Shown here: positions 12,701 to 25,744 of the stretch, piece by piece
How positions within the stretch are numbered: position 1 is the stretch's first letter
Layout of the letters: each line of letters begins with the position of its first letter
From: Aphis gossypii
Taxonomy: Eukaryota > Arthropoda > Insecta > Hemiptera > Aphididae
Reading direction: 5' to 3'
DNA length: 64,000 nt
Assembly: GCF_020184175.1 (NCBI RefSeq)
Contig: NC_065532.1
Coordinates: 1,240,001-1,304,000 of the forward strand
Notes under the pieces: model-generated
The model's input: only the letters and a program-made list of their open reading frames with translations
Told to the model about the DNA's origin: nothing
Databases searched by the model: none
Made by a program: the position numbers and the translations under genes

Positions 12701-13998
12701 ATACATTTAGTTATCAATTATCATATCATAAACTAATTTGTATTTAAATAGAATTTCATCCCTGTTAATGTTATGATAAATCTGAAATATTTCATTGGTA
12801 TTTAGACTGCTTAAAAGAGTTTATAAAGTATATGTCAAATTTATTATTTTTTTTTATACCTATAATAATTATCATATTGTATAGTTTATAGTAATTTGTA
12901 TAATTATGTTAAAATAATATATTTCAGTTAAAAGTGATTGTAATACATCTAATCCTGATGATCAATGGACTATTAATCTAAATGGTAAAAGCTATGTTAG
13001 CATATTGCACGAATACATTCAACGTGTACTTAAGACACAGCCATCATATGAGTTTAAAGAACTTGGTTGGTATAAAATACTTAATTATTAAAATTTATAA
13101 ATGTAAATCATTAATTATAAATTGTTATGATTTAAGAGAATGCTAGGTATCCTTACTTAGCCACAGTAATATTAGATGGTATGCAATATGGTATCGGTAT
13201 TGGTTCAAGCAAAAAACAAGCTAAACTTGATGCGGCTAGAGCTACATTAGAAATATTATTACCATCTGTTAAAAACCATATTCAAATTAATCGTAGACAT
13301 GCAATGAATGAACGTCAAGGTTGCAGTAATTTTGATGGCGATGTAGTAAGTAATTTTAAATCTACTTACTAGTATCAGCAATTTACTTATTTATCAATTA
13401 AATCTTACATCATAATATTTCAGCTTTTTGACAAACTTAACATTAAAGACTCTAGAATACCAGAATTTTGTGCCCAAGCTGCTGAATCTATGCCGTATGA
13501 TATGTTACAGATTTGCGTAAAAAGGTATTTTTTTTTAAATTTGATTAAATAACCTTTTTAATATTTATTTGGATTTGAATTATAGAAATTTTGGCGAAGA
13601 TGCAAATGTAAAGTGTGAAATGCAAAGTATGCAAAGCGGATCTGATTCTGAAATATTTTATCGTTGTACCATGACTGTCAAGGAACATTCTGCCACTGTT
13701 ATTTGTAAAAATAAACGAGAAGGACGCCAAAAAGGAGCTCAAGCTCTATTGAAGGTTTAAAAATACTCATAAGAATATTTAAAATTTAGATCAACTCTAA
13801 ATTTGTTTTATATTTACATAGGTGTTACACCCTCATATTAAGTATTTTGGGTCTTTATTAAGACTGTACAGCCATCAAAATGTTGGAAGTGGTTGTGAGA
13901 AAAAACTAGATGAACCTGGAAATCAAAGCCCAAAGCCTAGGAGTGGTCCAAATTATGAAATACTTAAAAAATTGAGAGCAGAAATGTCCAAACTATAA
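9740..13998 (+). CDS. pasha: Pasha/DGCR8, Microprocessor dsRNA-binding subunit
   Basis: Eleven exons: 9740-9832, 10498-10579, 10644-10792, 10863-10953, 11020-11107, 11170-11288, 12928-13065, 13137-13345, 13424-13524, 13586-13754 and 13822-13998. They join to 1416 nt, 471 aa. In this family the protein binds pri-miRNA and holds Drosha in the nucleus. Residues about 70-125 form the WW/Rhed dimerisation and haem region (LPEGW; KPYFLG; IPCL with the presumed haem-ligand Cys119). dsRBD1 spans about 229-297 ([15 protein letters not shown] then [19 protein letters not shown]). dsRBD2 spans about 324-425. The last 17 residues ([15 protein letters not shown]) match the Drosha-binding tail. The N-terminal region before the Rhed is much shorter than in human or fly proteins as I recall them. 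Exon 7 uses an unusual GTTGGT donor. An AATAAA at 14660-14665 is a possible poly(A) signal. Aphids are reported to carry several pasha copies, so this may be one paralogue. Confidence 0.93.
10008..10375. mobile_element. MITE (8-bp TSD) in pasha intron 1
   Basis: The left end reads AGTACTTGTGCATTATCG and the right end in reverse complement GGTACTTGTGTGTTATCG, with similarity continuing for about 28 bp. Flanks TATTAGTC (10000-10007) and TAGTAGTC (10376-10383) match at 7 of 8 bases. The interior (about 10140-10280) is clearly homologous to 58440-58590 inside another element in this window. No transposase remains. Confidence 0.75.
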
Positions 13999-16286
13999 TT
14001 TAGTAATAGAAATTAAAGTTAAATTGATAAACTTAGTTTTAATTATGCCAACAAGAAATTTTAGTATAGAATTTGATGTATTTTTAATTCTCTAGTGTAT
14101 TTAAATCAATAAGATCATAATACAATTATGAATACTCAGTTTTAATTTTTTTGATAAGTTACATTTAACAATTCTATCAAATTAATTTCAAAGTTAATAT
14201 TTCTGTTCTTTAGTTTTAAATTTATACTTTTGGTGTTTTTAGGTGATGATCAGTTGCACAGAAAAATCAGTTCCTCCAAAGTGGCAGATGAATATAACTA
14301 GTGCATTGTACACAACAGATTTTTAATCGTTCAACACCAAATCGTCATCTTAAAAAAACGAAAGTTATAAATGAAGTGTGTCAAAGTTATTTTATTATAA
14401 AATAATAACTAGCTATACATTTCTTCACTTAATGTTTTGTTTTCTTTATTTTCAGTCATTAAACTCTGTGCCATGTTATTTTTATTTATTTTGTATTATT
14501 ATTATTTTAACTCAAATTATAATTATAAATACCTTTGGTATAAAATTAGTAAATTAAATACAATAGTTATGTGGCTACTTGTATGAAAAAAATTTTTACT
14601 GCTAGATTTATTTTATTATGAGTTAAGATCACTCAAGTATTTTACGGTATTATAAGAAAAATAAATGTAAAAACTGTTTATCTAGAACAAAATTATTTCT
14701 AATGATACTATTTTAAAGTACCTAACTTTTGAACTCATCAAACTTTAAAAAATGAATTGTCAACTTAAAAAAAAATCCTAGTGTAACTTTAAAATACAGT
14801 GAAAGAGTATTATAACAAATATACTTCAAAAAAATTTACCTAGCGTAAATGAAATCAATTATTTTATAAAGGTAATACACAACAAATCTAATACATTCTA
14901 TTAGTTAAATGTAATATTTAGAAATTATAACTAACAACAATAGTATTGATAGGTAGCATACCTTCCTCCAGGTTAGGAATATCTTATCTGTTGTACTAAA
15001 ATAAAATATATATATTATTTAAATTGATAAATAATATATTTAAGTATAATTTTACATGTATTATATTTATACTTTTAAAGTGATTACATGATTTTAAGTG
15101 ATGACTTCTGTACATTTGTATTAAAATATGTCGATCAAAGAATGTATGTATATTTTGTTATAATTACCTATACCGTTTTATAATAATTCAATACAAAAAA
15201 CATTAAATTCAGAACTAACTATGACAAGAGATAGAAGCTAAAATATAAGCCAGAGATTCCCAACCAGGATGCCGCAAACTTTATTTAGGGTTCAGCGAAT
15301 TCATTTGAAATATATTATTTATGGAATAATAATAAAAATATATAGTTAATTTTCAATGTAGAAATTTGTTATATAAAATATAATACTATAGACTATTTTT
15401 ATACATATGCACTGCTAAATAAAACCGAAGTAGTCGATAGGGTGCCTCCGGATTTTTTGAAAATGACTAAGGGTACCGTGAGTCAAAAAAGGTTGGAAAC
15501 CTCTGATACAAACATTAGATTTACATTTTGTGTTAAACTTAATGTTTTAACCATTTTTGATTTATATTGAATTCCATTTAAATTAAAAAACATTACCTCA
15601 TATTTTACTTAGTAAATTAAAAACAAATTAACTGTGGCTGAATTAGCTTACCCAAGGAATGTGATTTTTAAATTATCTTAAATTTTTGTTGTATTTTATA
15701 CTTCATTAAAAGGTATGAAAATTTAGTAAAACTAGTAAGATTTTTCAAAACAAGAATAAGTACTGAACACTGAAGTACTGAATTTTGTAGTAATCAAACA
15801 CTGGATGTACTGTAATACGGATTTCAATCAGATTGGTTTTAACTTATTTACATTTTTGATAATATAATTTCATGAAATATACTTTCAAAAATTAGCATAT
15901 ACATAATATAGCATTAGTATACTTTTAACACTTTACTTTCAATTCATAATAAATATAAATATATGTTTATTTTTATACTCAAAGGATTACATTCTGTTAG
16001 TTAATACTTAAATGTCGGAAATCAATTGTTTTTTTTTTTTTATCAATCTTAGTTAACCATACCATTTTTATAAACATAAAATATATTACACTAATAATAT
16101 TTTGTTGGTAACATTGATTGGCTTAATTATTATTTTATTTCACATTTTTTATGAAATGTTATATTCAAATATAGGTTACACAATAAAATACATAAAACAA
16201 ATAAAACAATTTAACATTCATTCAAGTATTATGAAAAATATCTTGACAGTTATAACTTATTGTTTAAACATAATAAATAAATACCT
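13999..16286. other. Convergent intergenic region with 3' UTRs of pasha and the 16.3-kb gene
   Basis: No coding exon is seen. Pasha ends at 13998 and the minus-strand gene ends at 16287, so this holds both 3' UTRs. AATAAA on plus at 14660-14665, and on minus at 16134-16139 (150 nt past the minus gene's stop), are plausible poly(A) signals. A hAT-type MITE lies at 15251-15505. Confidence 0.5.
15251..15505. mobile_element. hAT-type MITE, 255 bp
   Basis: Starts CAGAGATTCCCAACC and ends GGTTGGAAACCTCTG, imperfect inverted repeats of the common insect hAT type. Flanking 8-mers ATATAAGC and ATACAAAC agree at 6 of 8 positions, as for an old duplication. The interior is AT-rich and non-coding. Confidence 0.7.
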
Positions 16287-19200
16287 TTATTTCTTGGTAT
16301 CTATTAGTTCTGGCACTGATTTTAATTCATGGCTATAATTTGATGATGTTTTCATTGCTAAAGTTATACCACTTTTATAATTAGCTGGTATGACAATATG
16401 ATTAGTAAATTTGACATTTTCTTTTTCTTCACGTAAAAGATTTACCACTTGTCCTAAAACAACAGTTATTGTGAGTTATTGTTGATGACTAAAACAGAAA
16501 TTGTTTAAATATATATACCTAACACATTAAATCTATGCCAATGTCGGCTAGGATGTGTGGCCAAGGACATGAGATCTGTTTGAGGGGTCCACCTAGACAA
16601 TATATCAGCTCTTTTAATCATCAATGAAGATGGAGAAAATAACTGTGGAATTAATGAATCCATGCACGATATGCTCAGTGGGTTTGTTAAGTAAATTTGA
16701 GCAAATTCAGGACGTAGGGGATTATATGATACCCCATAGACCATTTGATGGTGCCAACTATCATGCACAAGAGAAGGTGCCACGTCTGCACGTTGGAGGT
16801 TTAAAGTCAATATGGGAACAGCACCTATAACAAATAGTACAAAATTATAATATAATAATAGTAGTTGGAATTTCTTAGTTATTTAACTACCTTTTTTTAT
16901 CCAAGTTGCAAGCCATGGAGCTAGAGGTAAATCCAAATATTGATTAGTAGCAAAAAACCTAGCACTGACTTGTGAATCTGTTGCGGTTTCTAAAGTTCTA
17001 ACCAAATCTTGGGCCATGCAACCAGCTACAGCTCGAGATTCCAAATACGGAACAAGTGGAGCAGTCTCATCACGCAAGCGGGTACCAATAATCTGAACTA
17101 TACGGTCTAAATTGAATTGTGTCCTAAGAGCCAACTAAAATATATTTATAATAAAATAATTTATACACTAAATTTAATGAGTATAAACTTATAGTTAAAT
17201 TGTCATATTATAAATCTATAGGGCATCTATCAGTGCAGTAATGACCAAATATGGCCCGCATGAGTTTATTTAAAATATCAGTGTACCTATATAAGATGCG
17301 CCAACAATAAAATATTATATTCAATTAAAAGAAAAAATTTAAATTCTAGGACCGCCCAGATTTTTTTCTTCTTATTTATGGCCATTGGCAAAAAAAGGTT
17401 TGTTGCCACTGTATTAGTGTACAGGCGGGGCACATTTATTTTAAAATCATAACTATTTCAATAAGTTTTAAACAATGATTTATTATACATTGAGAATTAT
17501 CAAACAGTTAAACATGAGAAAAATCACTATAAAAATTCTACTCAGATATTAAACTACTTCAATTTCTCATTAATAAAATTTCTTCCTGTTCCCGCCTTAA
17601 AAGAAATTAATTGACTAGCAGCGCTTTAGGTATAATCCAAAAAATATTCCGCTTCAAAATATGAAATTAAGAATATATATTATTTAAAAAAGTTAAAAGT
17701 TAAAAAAATTATAATGGTAAAAAATATTGTCTTACTTCGACTGAAAATCATATAAAAAATATACAATCAAAAACATGATTAGATTTTGAAATAATGAGTC
17801 TTCTTCGCCTTCTTCCCAAATATTTGGGGTAGGCCAAATAAATCAACGGTTTTACAGCTGCTTTTTAACTTCAAAGTGACATACTGCTTTTAGAGGACTG
17901 TTCCCATTTTCCATGTCAAGGAGTCGAAGATGGTTCTGGGTTAACTAGATAAGTCTAGTAAGTTTAGTATACGAAAAACTAGGCATTGTCTAAATGATTA
18001 GACATCTAACCATATTACTGATTTTATGTCTTGATCTTGAGGTTTATTTATTTATATCAACAAGTAATAATTATAGTAATGGTTTATTATAGGAAAAGTA
18101 TAAAATATAATATTTAGGAACTTATCACATTTGGCACTTTGTTAGTTTTTATTTGTAAAATATTATATTTTTAGGGAAACTATTCTAGAATCCTTTTCAA
18201 AAACGTTTTTTTTTTTAACTCCGGTCCTAAAACATTTTAGTGTTAATATTTTTAGAAATCAACAATGCAACAAAATACTTAAATATTTCAACACATTTTA
18301 TATAACTCTCTTGATCGAAACGAATTATTATTATTTGCATGGTCTAAAAATATTTTTTCCATGCCCAACTATATCATTATGTATGGCGTGAATGCATATA
18401 AATAATAAGAAGTATTAATATTTAACACGTTGACTATGTACGTCTTTTTGTTGTTCTCACTCAGTGTATAAGTCACTTTTCTAAAAATAACATAAATAAT
18501 TGTTTCTATATGGTCAGGTTAAATAAATATTTTAAAACATGCGTTTAATCACAGTAAAAATAATAAAAAATAACATTCAGCAACGTGTAGGGAATTATAA
18601 ACCATTTACTTTAAATATATATTGGACGCCAATCGTGTTAGCATGGTTCTAAACGCATTGTTGTATGATCCTCATGACGCCAATTGGAGTCAGTATGCAG
18701 TTAACGAGTTAAAATAGTTTAAATTAAAAGATGATAATGTCATATTATTTAGTATAAATCTTACTCCTATCATAAAATATTTAAATTACAAACTTACCAG
18801 AGTATTTATAACTGCAGTTGCCCCGCATGCTGATACACCAATTTGATTTACTTGAAATTGAGCGGCCTCTTTTTCTGACCATACCATTTCTTTAATCCAA
18901 GTTAAATCATCAACCCGCATTCTTTTCATTTTTTGACATACTTCCTGATGAAAAATATTTAATAATGATAAAAAATAATCATAAATTGAACTAGATACTA
19001 AACATTTTATATTACCGTGGTATCAGAATTACGTCTCATACATCCATTACGTTCTTCTTTACAAACAGGAAGATTGGTATTAAGACTCCTAAAATATTGA
19101 GTAGGTATAATTGAACTCGATATTGGCAATCGAGGGATTAGGTTTGGATTGGTTGGCTCATGAGTCACACTATTTGTAACATCAAGATGGTTTTCTTCAA

Positions 19201-19862
19201 GATTAGGATCTACATCGGAACAAGAAGTCAATAGGTCTTTTAATAACTGCACTGTACCACTGTTAAACAAACAAAAATAGTAATTAGGTATTTTTTATTT
19301 TTCTGTAATTAATAACTTTCTATATGCTATAAAGCCAATTACATAAACAAGTGGCATGAATCTAATATACAAAACTTAAAAAAAAATAAATACTTTGAGT
19401 TATTAGCTATTGGTTCAGTAATCTCTTCGTCTTCAGATACATTGTTAACAGTTGGTTCAGGTTCAAAGTCCATTTCCAAGTAATCCATTAAAGGTGACGT
19501 ACTTCTATTGTCTATAGGTAAATTTTCAACTGCTGGTTCTTGCCGATCACCACGATAAGTGTAAATACAAGAATCATTATCCGAATCACTATCTTCCTGG
19601 TCACAACGTACCAAACTAGCAGCGATCATGTGGTCATGTTGTTCAGGGGTATCACAATCAAGACAACTTTCAGTATTAGAACCATCATGGCTATGCGCTA
19701 CGTTGTTATTCAACCTAGAACAAACCAGAAAGACATTGTAAATGGTTACAAATGAATTTTAAATCTAGCATTTAGTTACCTAGATGATTCTTTCTGATCA
19801 GATAACCCTTCACGGCTACAGCCAGGTCGGTGCAGTTCGTCGTCGTCGTCACCGTTCTTCAT
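16287..19862 (-). CDS. Uncharacterised protein with papain/C39-like Cys-His arrangement
   Basis: Seven exons on minus: 19862-19780, 19714-19394, 19259-19016, 18944-18798, 17134-16891, 16824-16519 and 16453-16287, giving 503 aa. I cannot name the family. Residues 1-215 are acidic and low-complexity (DDDDE near the start, EDSDSDNDS, EDEEITEP), likely disordered. From about 216 the protein looks folded: MVWSEKEAAQFQVNQ leads to GVSACGATAVINTL (Cys256). Later comes LAPWLATWIKKGAVPILTL, and then LVHDSWHHQMVYGV (His371/His372). A Cys at the start of a small-residue helix, followed about 115 residues later by a His on a strand, recalls C39-like cysteine peptidases; a protease role is inference only. 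No signal peptide or TM helix is seen. It is convergent with pasha, and its 5' end faces the cadherin promoter region. Confidence 0.8.
17135..18797. other. Intron 4 of the minus-strand gene, repeat-bearing
   Basis: This 1.66-kb intron contains no exon. About 17233-17421 has hAT-like end motifs (CAGTG near the left, CCACTG near the right, and TATGGCCCGC inside), but I could not pair its flanks. About 17800-17940 looks like dispersed repeat sequence (TTCTTCGCCTTCTTCCC onward). Confidence 0.4.
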
Positions 19863-20700
19863 GTCTCTTATCAAGAATATTTATAACCCTTATGGCACGT
19901 CTGGCTTGACCAGAATGGGCGATAGCGAACCCAACATAGTGTAACAACAAAATGCACAAATAATACTTGCGATAATCACAACCTACTGCTAACAGTCGTT
20001 ATTAAATTACGTTTCGTCCAGAATTATTGTCAATAGACGACGCGTGACTTAGAATTCATAGACCATCGTCGGCACGAACGCGGAGCACGATAGTGCGTAG
20101 CGCATAGAATTGTAAAAAACATTAAAACGTAAAGATTTTATGAATGAAAATTTTTTTTATATTATGTTACTATATTTATATATCAATATCTCATAAACAT
20201 TAAATATTATAAATAATAATAACAATCTTTAGGGACTTGATAACGTCGTCGTCAGATCAGTTCTTGATAGTAAGTTGATATCTAAGCTCTTAAGCCGCGT
20301 TTTACTTAGTAAAGTTTTACTCGTTGTGCCATGAGTTATGACCAAAATATCAATGTTTTAATTTTTGTAATTTTTCAACTTAGTATACAAAGCTTAATGT
20401 ATAATTAATATATCTTTAATCGTGATAGTGACGACAAATAAGTATTGTTGGACCGGTTTTGGTATTTTTGGAGGTAAAGTCTGTACGCTGTAAAACGTTC
20501 TAAATACTTATATTTATACTGACTTTTAGTGATGAAAATTCAAAAAAAAATGTTAACATACAATTATTTAATCGACAAATAAGAAAATAATATAGATCAT
20601 GGATGTACTAGCGAAAAAATACAGATTACCTATAAATTATAATAATTAATTAATAGGTTTATAAAACAAAAAAATAGAATAAAACGTTTAAGTTAGAGAC
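19863..20700. promoter_or_regulatory. Upstream region of the 16.3-19.9 kb gene
   Basis: This lies directly 5' of the minus-strand start. The first 230 bp are notably less AT-rich than the surroundings, as at insect promoters here. No convincing TATA box or ORF is seen; the remainder is AT-rich. Confidence 0.35.
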
Positions 20701-21227
20701 GGCCGTTGTCACAGTGCCGGCAAACGTGCTATAACGAAATTCTCAGGATCATTTCATCGTGATTGGCAGCGCTGTAAGCCATCGCAATCAAGTAGGAGAC
20801 CCGCTAAAAACGGATGAGAATTGAATTTTCCGGTTCACATCACGCGCGCGGCCCATCGACACGTTCGAGTTCATCACCGTTCCCGGCCGACGACACTAAA
20901 GTCTGCACGGTTTCGCTGGCCTCAGTCTCACGCCACACGCGTTTCTAACTCGTCGCGTGTTCCTACCTCGGGTTGATTATGATATTTTTCCAGTGCACCG
21001 ACAATTGGTTCGTCAGCTTTCTATGTCTGTGTGGTTGTCTTAAGTGACAATATACTCATAAATAATAACATAATAAATACGTCAAATTGTTGTTATAACT
21101 TTACATGGGTGCATACGACCGGCCTGTGACACTCGCAACTAACGCATTAAGTTTACAATACATTTTTCTGTGAAGCTTTTAGTTCACATTGCAGCCGACG
21201 AGAAACCGTGGATTATTCTTACAACGG
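20701..21227 (+). promoter_or_regulatory. GC-rich island with candidate non-coding first exon ending at 21227
   Basis: The 20700-21000 segment is the most CpG-rich part of this neighbourhood (for example CACGCGCGCGGCCC). It is followed by a sequence ending ACAACGG|GTGAGT at 21227/21228, a strong splice donor. The next plus-strand coding exon sits behind an acceptor at 44245. I infer that this could be the promoter and 5' UTR exon of the cadherin gene, which would give a first intron of about 23 kb. It could instead serve the divergent minus-strand gene or an unannotated RNA. Confidence 0.35.
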
Positions 21228-22911
21228 GTGAGTTTTCATACAGGAATTATTTATGTATATAGTACATGTCATAGTTTATAATATACAAATTTATGTATAC
21301 TTTTATACAATATATTAAGTAATTACCTTTTTAAATTCAGAATTGAAAATGTTAACAACAAAAAACATTTATATTTTTTAGAAAATAGGTAGGCGTTTAG
21401 ACTTATATAAATTATACCTAAATTGATATTTATTCCAGAATTTATTGTCCCAATTAAAACTATTGATGAATTTACTAGGTACTAAACTTATAACAATAGA
21501 AGGTTGTAACTTATAGTTAAAACTTAATTAAGTGTCTTCTGAATGACAATCAAATGTTTTATGCAAGAATACAAGAGCTACCTCAGATAATCTATTAAAA
21601 AATAAATAAAGGTCTGATTTTATAAAAAAAATTATGATAATGTTGGTTCTTGCTGTGAAAAAAAATACTGTAATTCCATGTTTAAGAATTTTTAGTTTTT
21701 AAATTTCTTTTTTGTAGGTACCAAAAAAGTAGGTATGGTATTTTTAATTTTTTTTATTAAATTCTAATGATACGTAATCACTAATCATTATAAACTATAT
21801 AAGTAAACAAACTATCTATACAACAACGTAAATACATTGGCATGGTTAAGTAATTGTCATTTTTAATATACCTACAGTCAATATAGCTTATAAATATAAT
21901 ATAGTGTATACTATTATACATCTGTAGTTTATAGTTTAATACGTATACCATAAAATGTATCTGCATCAAAATCGTTATCGTCCGCATTGCTATGCATAAT
22001 TACTTCACCGTGACGAGTCAAAATGCTATGAGTGTACTTATTTTTTGTCGTTATACTTGTGTATATTTTAAGTATGATGTCGTTAAAAAATTATACTCAT
22101 TATAATATGTGAAATAATAAAAATTTATATTTATTTAAGAAAAAACACTGTAGGAATTTGCTGTTGTCGAATTTTAATTACCTATTGAAAGACGATAAAT
22201 AAATCTATTGTTATATAGGTGTTTTTAACTTTAATAGGAAATATTTTATTTAGATTAATTGAATTAGATAAATACCCTCAAATCAAATAGACTGGATATT
22301 TAGAATGATTAATTAATAAATTTAAAGTATCGAATATTATTATTTATTATAATAATTATTATATTATTAGGAAGTTTAAAGTTTTCTATTAGATAGAAAA
22401 TAATATTGTATTTAAATTACTTATAAAAAAAAAATGTATTATAATATATTTTACTTAAATTACTATTGTTTTAACTTCTAAAATATTATCCATTTTTGGA
22501 CCATAAATATTAAATATTATGTGATGAAGATATTTAGGTATACGATTAATTTTAATTATATTTTAATGCTAACATTGCTATTCTAATGTTAAGTGATCAC
22601 TAAAGTAACCTAATAAACTAGTTGCTGTACTAAATTTAACAAACTTAAAATAAAAATCCTAACCTAACTCTTTAAAACATGCAGATTTATGACAGTGAAT
22701 TAGTCTTAAAGGAAACTTATCCGACACATTCAATACTAAATGCTTAAAACACTTGAACATCTACCTACCACTAATAAGATATATTCTACATAGTTATTAA
22801 AGGGATTACGTATTACTTGTTAGTTATTATTATATAATCTGATAATGATGATAATACGAGTGTTATGTATTTATAATGCAGGATACCTATATAGACCATA
22901 GCAGGGATGGT

Positions 22912-23089
22912 CAAACTTTTTTTAGACACGATCTACTAAAAATATAGTAATATACTTAACCTTAGATGATTGACTTTCAGAGATTTTTTTTTTTTTTTTT
23001 TTATTATATAAATATAATTATTAAGAAATATGTAGGGCGCGTGACCCTAAAAATAAATTCTAACATGATCGACTGTTTGGCCGCCCCTG
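22912..23089. mobile_element. hAT-type MITE, 178 bp
   Basis: The left end CAGGGATGGTCAAAC pairs with the right end GTTTGGCCGCCCCTG, a widespread hAT terminal pattern. Flanks GACCATAG and GACTATAC match at 6 of 8 bases. A T-run of about 20 lies in the middle. No coding capacity. Confidence 0.7.
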
Positions 23090-23412
23090 GACTATACTAT
23101 ATTTAATATTGTATTAATTGGTATAATGGATATTCCCGGGTATTAAATATGTAAATTAAGGTTCATATTTACCGATTGATTAGTTCGATTAGTCCCGATG
23201 GTTATTGGTAAGCGAATAATAGGTACCTACTGTAATTAAAATTGTCAATTAGAATACAATAAAATACATACGACACACGTGTACCTATAAACGTATTTAT
23301 CAATCATTATTATTGTTTATAAAATATGTTATAGTTTATATATATATACACCTATATTCAATACTTAACTCGAGGTAGAACATAGACTCTATGTTAAATA
23401 GATGACATAGAT

Positions 23413-23617
23413 CAGCGGTTCCTAATCCATGGACCGCGGTCCACTTGTGGGCCTCGAGCAAGCTGCATGGTACTGGGTCGTGAACAATATAATATTAAAT
23501 ATATATTATACACTTTATGCCTATGAATACGTATATATAGGTGTGGTATTAGTGGGCTTCAAAGATTTTTTTTACAAAATTGGTGGTCCGCACAACTAAA
23601 AAGGTTGGGAACTGCTG
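23413..23617. mobile_element. hAT-type MITE, 205 bp
   Basis: Starts CAGCGGTTCCTAATCC and ends GGTTGGGAACTGCTG. Flanks ACATAGAT (23405-23412) and ACATAGAG (23618-23625) agree at 7 of 8 bases, supporting an 8-bp target duplication. Confidence 0.75.
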
Positions 23618-25239
23618 ACATAGAGTATGAATATAGTTGTGTATAATTATTAGCCAAATAGCCAATATAGGGTGTAAATACAAATTGTAGGTAATTTATT
23701 GTATTTATAATATTTATATCTACTATCTTATTAATATTCAAAACTAACGATACAATAATTATATTTTTTAGAGTAATTTAAACAGTTTATTTAGTTACAG
23801 TCAATATGGTAAAATTTGTATTTAAATAAACCTAGGTGTTCATGTATTATAAATTATAAACATGGATGTATTATTTAATATTATAAAAATATATAATAGC
23901 TAAGTCTTGTATTCTTGTACTTGATCACGTATTATTTTTAAAAAAAATGAAAATACCTTGAGCAATTTAAACGTTTAAACTTATTACTTGTTAGTTATTA
24001 GTAAGGTATTACCTAGGTTAGGTAACTTATGTATATAATATATACCTACTATATTTATTGTTATTTTCTTGATTTTATAACCTAAACAATACTAACCTTA
24101 ACCTAAAAACACACAAAGACGAATTCTTATGGTACATTTTTTTTTTAAATAAAATTATATTTTATCTAAGATTATTTTTTAAAAATAAATATTATTATTT
24201 TATCGTTTTTTATTATTTAATGAATTACTAAAATATAATAAAAATATAATTACTATTAAGTAAAGTGATCAATGCCAATATAATATAATATGTGATTTAG
24301 GTAGGTATACATTTTACAAGAAAAATGATTAATAGGTAACCTCCTTTATGTTTACAGTATCAACCTTAGATCATTTACTATCTAGTACCTATATGAATAA
24401 AATATGATCAACATAATTATTCATTAATTTATTTTTAATTAATAAAATAAAACTACATTCCACATTGATCATACTGTTTTCAGGTAGATATATTGATTAA
24501 AAAAAAAAAAAAATCTTAAAATGTATAGTGTATGGCCATTTTAGTTATTTTTTGATTGTTATTTCAGATATAATAAAATTCTACATGAATTTAAAATAAT
24601 ATCCCTACTTATAAACTGAAAGAAGTATTAACCCATGAGTCGTTAGACTTAATGTATAAAACTTGACTTATAAATAAAATTTCACCGGACCTCAATAAAT
24701 TATAATTGTCTATACATTATAATATTATGTTAACTAATTAAAAAAAATAAGAACTCATAAAACCAATTTTTACATTAAAATTTATATAGTTTGTCTATTA
24801 TAATTATTAATATATCAGTTATAAAAATTCGATTGTCTCAAATATACCTATATGTATATATATAAAAAGTCGTATACTTATAAGGTATAGGTAGCTCTTA
24901 TATTTTAAATTTATTAAAAAAAGCCACAAGTTGATGTTTAAAAAAAGTAGATACCCAAGTAATATTTTTAAAATCTGATCGTAAACAGAAAATTATAATA
25001 AAAACATTTTATAAAAATTTCAAGTACGAGTAACTACAGCTATTTGTTTGAGTTATATCTTATATCGATTATGCCAATTTGAGTGAAAATTCCTCATTTT
25101 CCTTATTTTTTTTTTTTTACTTTAAATTTTGACTTCTCTCAAGTATACAAACCAGATTCTGCGATTTCCTATTTGAAACCACATTCAAGTTGAAAATTAA
25201 AGTATTTTATTAAGTACTTATCGTGTACAGTACACGTAT

Positions 25240-25261
25240 ACACACACACACACACACACAC
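25240..25261. repeat. (CA)n microsatellite
   Basis: About 11 uninterrupted AC/CA units. Confidence 0.9.
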
Positions 25262-25320
25262 TTACAAATCATTATAAAACCAATCGACTCAGATTTTAAA
25301 ATATATCTAGTTTAAAAAGA

Positions 25321-25744
25321 CGTCTTACCCACATATTTTGTCTCCGTCTTAAACACTTACGACATGGACAAAACGCATTATGCAGTCTCAGTAGAACTCG
25401 CTCAATTTTGGTTCTAGAGTAAATATACCTATTATAAACTTGAATTGTGATAATTTTTCTGAGGGAAAGACGCTACGTTTTTCTATTATTACCAATATAA
25501 CGTTCATTATATCGTTTAAAAATAGCGAAAATGTCAACATTTTTAAATGACTTTTAACTTTTCAAAATTTAAATTTAAAAAAAAATGCAGCGTCTTGTCC
25601 TCAGAAATATTGTCACAATTCAGCTTTATTATAGGTATATTTACTCTATAGAACCAATATTGAGGGAATTCTACTCAGGTTACGTAAAAGCGTTTTATCT
25701 ATGTCATACGTGTGTAAGATGGAGACAACACTACGGGTATAACG
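25321..25744. repeat. Long imperfect inverted repeat (foldback element), arms about 165 nt
   Basis: The left arm (25321-25485) and right arm (25577-25744) are reverse complements over nearly their whole length with scattered mismatches. Matching landmarks include TTTTGTCTCCGTCTTA with TAAGATGGAGACAACA, GTAAATATACCTAT with ATAGGTATATTTAC, and AAGACGCTACG with TGCAGCGTCTT. The spacer is about 90 nt. The ends read TTACCCACA and TACGGGTATA. The superfamily cannot be set because no clean target duplication is visible. A transcript would form a long hairpin. Confidence 0.8.

Noticed and set aside
17233..17421. Possible hAT element with CAGTG...CCACTG ends in an intron
   Set aside because: The 8-bp flanks do not match and the terminal repeats are weak; left as a note in the intron entry.
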